Part shown: positions 61,432 to 64,000 of the stretch, in pieces | Numbering within the stretch: the stretch's first letter is position 1 | Layout: each line of letters opens with the position of its first letter | DNA from: Bacteroidia bacterium | Lineage (GTDB): Bacteria; Bacteroidota; Bacteroidia; J057 | Direction: 5' to 3' | NCBI GenBank assembly: GCA_022760475.1 | Contig: JALEFZ010000069.1 | Location: 1-64,000, forward strand | DNA length: 64,000 bases | Made by a program: the position numbers and the translations under genes | Notes under the pieces: model-generated | Databases searched by the model: none | Told to the model about the DNA's origin: nothing | The model's input: the letters and a program-made list of their open reading frames with translations, nothing else

Positions 61432-61453
61432 AAAATAAACTACTGTATATCAG

Positions 61454-61483
61454 ACCCATCAGATTTTTTCTGATGGGTTTTTT
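61454..61483 (+). terminator. Rho-independent terminator after the DUF3276 gene
   Basis: ACCCATCAGA (61454-61463) pairs perfectly with TCTGATGGGT (61469-61478) around a T loop and is followed by further T bases to 61483. Confidence 0.92.
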
Positions 61484-61560
61484 GTTTTTGGGGAATGAAT
61501 TGAAAACGGTTGGTGTCCAATAGCTGAATTCTTTAGAAAACATTAATCAAAATAAGGAAT

Positions 61561-62466
61561 ATGACAATCAAACATCTAATTGGAGCAATCGCATTAAGCC
61601 TCTTTGGCGTAGTTGTATTCGCTCAGCCCGAACAAGGACAATGGGGTAAAAGGCCCAAAATGAACCCGGAAGCTCAGAAAGAAATTAAAGCATATGTAGA
61701 AAAGAACGTCCTCCCGGTTTTGCAGCCAGAAAGAGCAAAACTGGATACTTATCTAAGCCAGGACGACAAAGCAGAGTTGGCAAGTATCAGAGGCGAAATA
61801 AAAAGTATGAAAGCCCAAGGAAAGGAATTCAGAAAGGCCATGATGGAAGCCCGAAAAAATGGAACCATGCCTTCCGAAGATCAGATTGATAAGATGAGGG
61901 AGATGCGCAAAAATCAACGCCTATTGATGACCAGGGCTTGGGCAGTAGCTGATGAATACGAAATAGAAATCTATGAGATATTTGACGGACTAAAGCCAAA
62001 GGCAGAAAGCTGGAAAAATGACTTGAAAGCGATTAAAGATAAGTATAAACCAGAGGGTGCTGAGGATCGTCAAGGGAGACAAGGAAAAAAAGGCATGGGG
62101 CACAAGCAAGGAAAAGGAATGAGAGGAGGAAATCCAGTTGAGCGCTTAATTCACAGCCCTGTTCAGTTTCTACTATGGGATGGGTCAACTGAGTTGCCCC
62201 AGGTAAACGAAGGATCTCAGCCAACTGTTTTCCCCAATCCTAGCCAAGGAAACCAAACTTTGACATACAAAGTAAAAACTGCAGGAGATGTAAAGATTGA
62301 GTTGGTAGATGCAGAAGGAAATGTGGTAAGAACCGTTGAAAGGTCTCAGGTAGAAAAAGGTGAGCAAAGTATCGATTTCAGTACACAAGGGCTAAAATCA
62401 GGGGTTTACATTTATCGAATTACAACAGCTGACGGAACAAAAACCAAAAAAATTCAGATAAACTAA
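61561..62466 (+). CDS. CpxP/Spy-like helical protein with T9SS sorting domain
   Basis: The 301-residue product has a signal peptide (1-21, ending VFAQ). Residues about 35-165 are charged and helical, with LQPERAKLDTYLSQDDKAELASIRGEIK and IDKMREMRKNQRLLMTRAW. This pattern resembles periplasmic LTXXQ/Spy-CpxP proteins. A glycine/lysine-rich linker and the block VERLIHSPVQFLLWDG follow. The last about 80 residues are a type A T9SS domain (FPNPSQGNQTLTYKV, LKSGVYIYRITTADG.KTKKIQI). It is therefore predicted to leave the periplasm and be secreted or surface-attached, which is odd for a Spy-like fold. Confidence 0.75.
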   Translation: MTIKHLIGAIALSLFGVVVFAQPEQGQWGKRPKMNPEAQKEIKAYVEKNVLPVLQPERAKLDTYLSQDDKAELASIRGEIKSMKAQGKEFRKAMMEARKNGTMPSEDQIDKMREMRKNQRLLMTRAWAVADEYEIEIYEIFDGLKPKAESWKNDLKAIKDKYKPEGAEDRQGRQGKKGMGHKQGKGMRGGNPVERLIHSPVQFLLWDGSTELPQVNEGSQPTVFPNPSQGNQTLTYKVKTAGDVKIELVDAEGNVVRTVERSQVEKGEQSIDFSTQGLKSGVYIYRITTADGTKTKKIQIN

Positions 62467-62504
62467 ATCTGTAAAAACAAAGTAGTGTAATTCATATTAG
62501 CAGG

Positions 62505-62540
62505 AAGGGCCAGTAGAATATTCTACTAGCCCTTATTTTT
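62505..62540 (+). terminator. Intrinsic terminator between convergent genes
   Basis: AAGGGCCAGTAGAA (62505-62518) pairs with TTCTACTAGCCCTT (62521-62534) with one mismatch and a two-base loop. A T run follows to 62540. Confidence 0.82.
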
Positions 62541-62559
62541 TGTCATTTTGGCAATCTCT

Positions 62560-63705
62560 TTAGCTAATCTCATTTTTCTTGGGGAGGCAAAGAAAATCCA
62601 TGATATACTCCATATTTACATGTTCTTTGAATAGATCAACTGCTTTTTTCACCTTCCATGGAGTGCGGGTGTTTATCTTAACCTCGATCTGACTGATCTT
62701 AATTACGGCCTCATAGGTATCAATCTTAGCCCTTAAAACAGGAATCTTGTGCTCCACAAAATACTGTTTTGGTTCAGGGTCAATTTCTCCTGTACCTGTT
62801 AACAATACCCCCGACAAGGTAGAGCCTTCTTGATCTACTATCCTTGCCACCTGATTTAATTTTTTCATGGCTTCTTTCAATCGATTGATGGAAACAACCA
62901 ACAGCTGATTCGTAAAATCAGCTTTGACTTCTTTAAGATCTATCAGGGAGCCAGCGATTATGCCCTTTACCTTATTATTGAGCATGTCCTCATTCAGCTC
63001 TACCTGTGCATTGACAGCCCTCACAATGGTATGGATTACAGGAAGTCCAAGTTCTTCTTCGAAGGGTAAGATTCCTAACAACTTAATCCCGCGTTTTTCA
63101 AGGACACCTCCTACATAATGCTTGATCTTATCTATTTTCCTTGGAAGGCATTTATTGATGATTACACCAACAATTGGGATATTTTTCTGATCAAAGACAG
63201 AAAGGGATAAATCCAGTTTATCTATACAATTTCCTATACCAGCTTCTACAACCATGATAAGGCCAGCATCAAGAATTTGTGCAACACGGGCATTGGATAG
63301 ATTTACCACTGAGCCAACACCAGGGTGACCAGTTCCCTCATATACAACAACATCATGCTTTTGCTCCAGGATTTTCGAAGACTTCAGAATCTTGTTGTGA
63401 AAATTAAACTGTTCAGGATTGTCCAGGAAGGCAGTGGTAGCTCCTTTCCCAAGAATTACCGGAGAGTGAAGTTCAGGAACCAGATCAAACTTCATGGAAG
63501 AGGCAAACAAGAGCGCATCCTTATCGGCCCTGCTTAAGCCTACTTCGATGAACTCCTGTCCTACAGGCTTGCTATAGCCTACATTGACGCCAAGGTCTCT
63601 CAAAGCATGAATAAGTCCAAGAGTGGAGGTCGTTTTCCCAACATGCTGGCTGGTAGCTGCTACATACAGCTTTTTACAGGTATTACTTACTTTGTTTGCG
63701 CTCAT
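62560..63705 (-). CDS. AAA_26/DRTGG protein (phosphotransacetylase N-terminal-like)
   Basis: The 381-residue protein has an N-terminal dethiobiotin-synthetase-like P-loop ATPase domain: ATSQHVGKTTSTLGLIHAL (Walker A) near residue 12, VVYEGTGHPGVGSVVNLSNARVAQIL near 117. A middle DRTGG-like domain follows (VKGIIAGSLIDLK... near 240 and GVLLTGTGEIDPE). Together they equal the N-terminal region of long-form phosphotransacetylase (Pta), but the acetyltransferase PTA_PTB domain is missing. It probably senses or binds a ligand; the function is unknown. It starts 130 bases from a cut-off membrane gene on the same strand. Confidence 0.85.
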   Translation of the reverse strand: MSANKVSNTCKKLYVAATSQHVGKTTSTLGLIHALRDLGVNVGYSKPVGQEFIEVGLSRADKDALLFASSMKFDLVPELHSPVILGKGATTAFLDNPEQFNFHNKILKSSKILEQKHDVVVYEGTGHPGVGSVVNLSNARVAQILDAGLIMVVEAGIGNCIDKLDLSLSVFDQKNIPIVGVIINKCLPRKIDKIKHYVGGVLEKRGIKLLGILPFEEELGLPVIHTIVRAVNAQVELNEDMLNNKVKGIIAGSLIDLKEVKADFTNQLLVVSINRLKEAMKKLNQVARIVDQEGSTLSGVLLTGTGEIDPEPKQYFVEHKIPVLRAKIDTYEAVIKISQIEVKINTRTPWKVKKAVDLFKEHVNMEYIMDFLCLPKKNEIS

Positions 63706-63766
63706 TTCTCAAATCTCGTATGCAAAATCAGTGTTTTTACAATTTAACTGATTAATAATTCTCAAC

Positions 63767-63802
63767 AAAAAAACAGTCCAGAAGCCGTAAGACTTTCTGG
63801 AC
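63767..63802 (-). terminator. Intrinsic terminator for the right-edge minus-strand gene
   Basis: GTCCAGAA and TTCTGGAC pair exactly (63776-63783 with 63795-63802). Read on the minus strand the hairpin is followed by a T run (63773-63767). It lies 30 bases past the stop of the partial gene. Confidence 0.7.
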
Positions 63803-63831
63803 CATCTGTAAATATTTGTATTTCAATCAAC

Positions 63832-64000
63832 TTAAGCTACGGATATAGCTTTATTCGTATTGATATTGAAGTGCTTTCTAAGGCGTACTATCCATACCGC
63901 CAATCCTGCTAGTAATGTTAAAAATACAGGGATAGTAATGGCAAAGTAAGGGAACTGAAGCAAGACAAATGGAATGGCCAATCCAAGGACTGCAATCCTG
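63832..64000 (-). CDS. C-terminal end of a membrane protein (5' end beyond window)
   Basis: The last 56 codons of a minus-strand gene are visible, with TAA at 63834-63832. The translation has a hydrophobic stretch from about the second visible residue (AVLGLAIPFVLLQFPYF), a second one (AITIPVFLTLLAGLAVWIV) and a basic tail (RLRKHFNINTNKAISVA). These look like the last two transmembrane helices of an inner-membrane protein. The family cannot be judged from so little. Confidence 0.55.
   Translation of the reverse strand, partial: RIAVLGLAIPFVLLQFPYFAITIPVFLTLLAGLAVWIVRLRKHFNINTNKAISVA

Overview
The window looks like a chromosomal segment of a Bacteroidota bacterium, most likely of the Cytophagales type. 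The evidence is LpxC fused to FabZ inside an lpxD-lpxC/fabZ-lpxA run, secreted proteins ending in type IX secretion (T9SS) sorting domains, OmpA proteins with thrombospondin type 3 repeats, a PUR-alpha-like DUF3276 protein, BatA-like and DUF2795 proteins, and almost no Shine-Dalgarno sequences. I saw no rRNA, tRNA, CRISPR array, insertion sequence, integrase or prophage gene, so this is mostly ordinary chromosome with scattered accessory genes.

Layout. 1-7.8 kb: a partial DUF1508 (YegP-like) repeat protein, a periplasmic rhodanese next to thioredoxin, a methyltransferase, a GNAT enzyme, a GH5 mannanase-like enzyme, a second rhodanese and a membrane-anchored lytic transglycosylase. 8-21 kb: carbohydrate-related and secreted genes (GH97, a FG-GAP/ASPIC T9SS protein, a GH2-like protein, a GH78-like lipoprotein, Nudix, a Tat-exported TIM-barrel protein) with no SusC/SusD pair. 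21-28 kb: ParA, a CBS protein, the muropeptide ligase Mpl and a fused trehalose-6-phosphate synthase/phosphatase. 28-37 kb: secreted proteins, dnaA with two lipoproteins behind it, MeaB, an orphan ABC ATPase and DUF2795. 37-45 kb: a BatA-like protein, a dihydroorotase-like protein, the lipid A genes lpxD, lpxC/fabZ and lpxA, and an ABC ATPase. 45-50 kb: M20 peptidase, DUF218, DUF1853, acyl carrier protein, YjbQ and an esterase. 50-55 kb: three consecutive OmpA-family proteins. 55-64 kb: a MoeB-like/rhodanese fusion beside APS reductase, YihY, a thioesterase, YchF, DUF3276, a CpxP-like T9SS protein, a phosphotransacetylase-N-like AAA protein and a cut-off membrane protein.

The most unusual theme is enzyme folds that have lost catalytic residues: a GH2 beta-galactosidase homologue without its catalytic glutamates, a lipoprotein keeping only the C-terminal part of a GH78 rhamnosidase, two exported alpha/beta-hydrolase-like proteins with no nucleophile serine, and a dihydroorotase without its metal ligands. 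Other points worth checking are an orphan minus-strand terminator in a gene-free 530-bp gap (a small-RNA candidate), an LpxA with about 71 extra N-terminal residues, and a four-fold supra-repeat of YegP modules at the left edge. I did not find a clearly new multi-gene defence or mobile system.

All calls rest on reading the translations and bases by eye. No database search, alignment or structure prediction was run.
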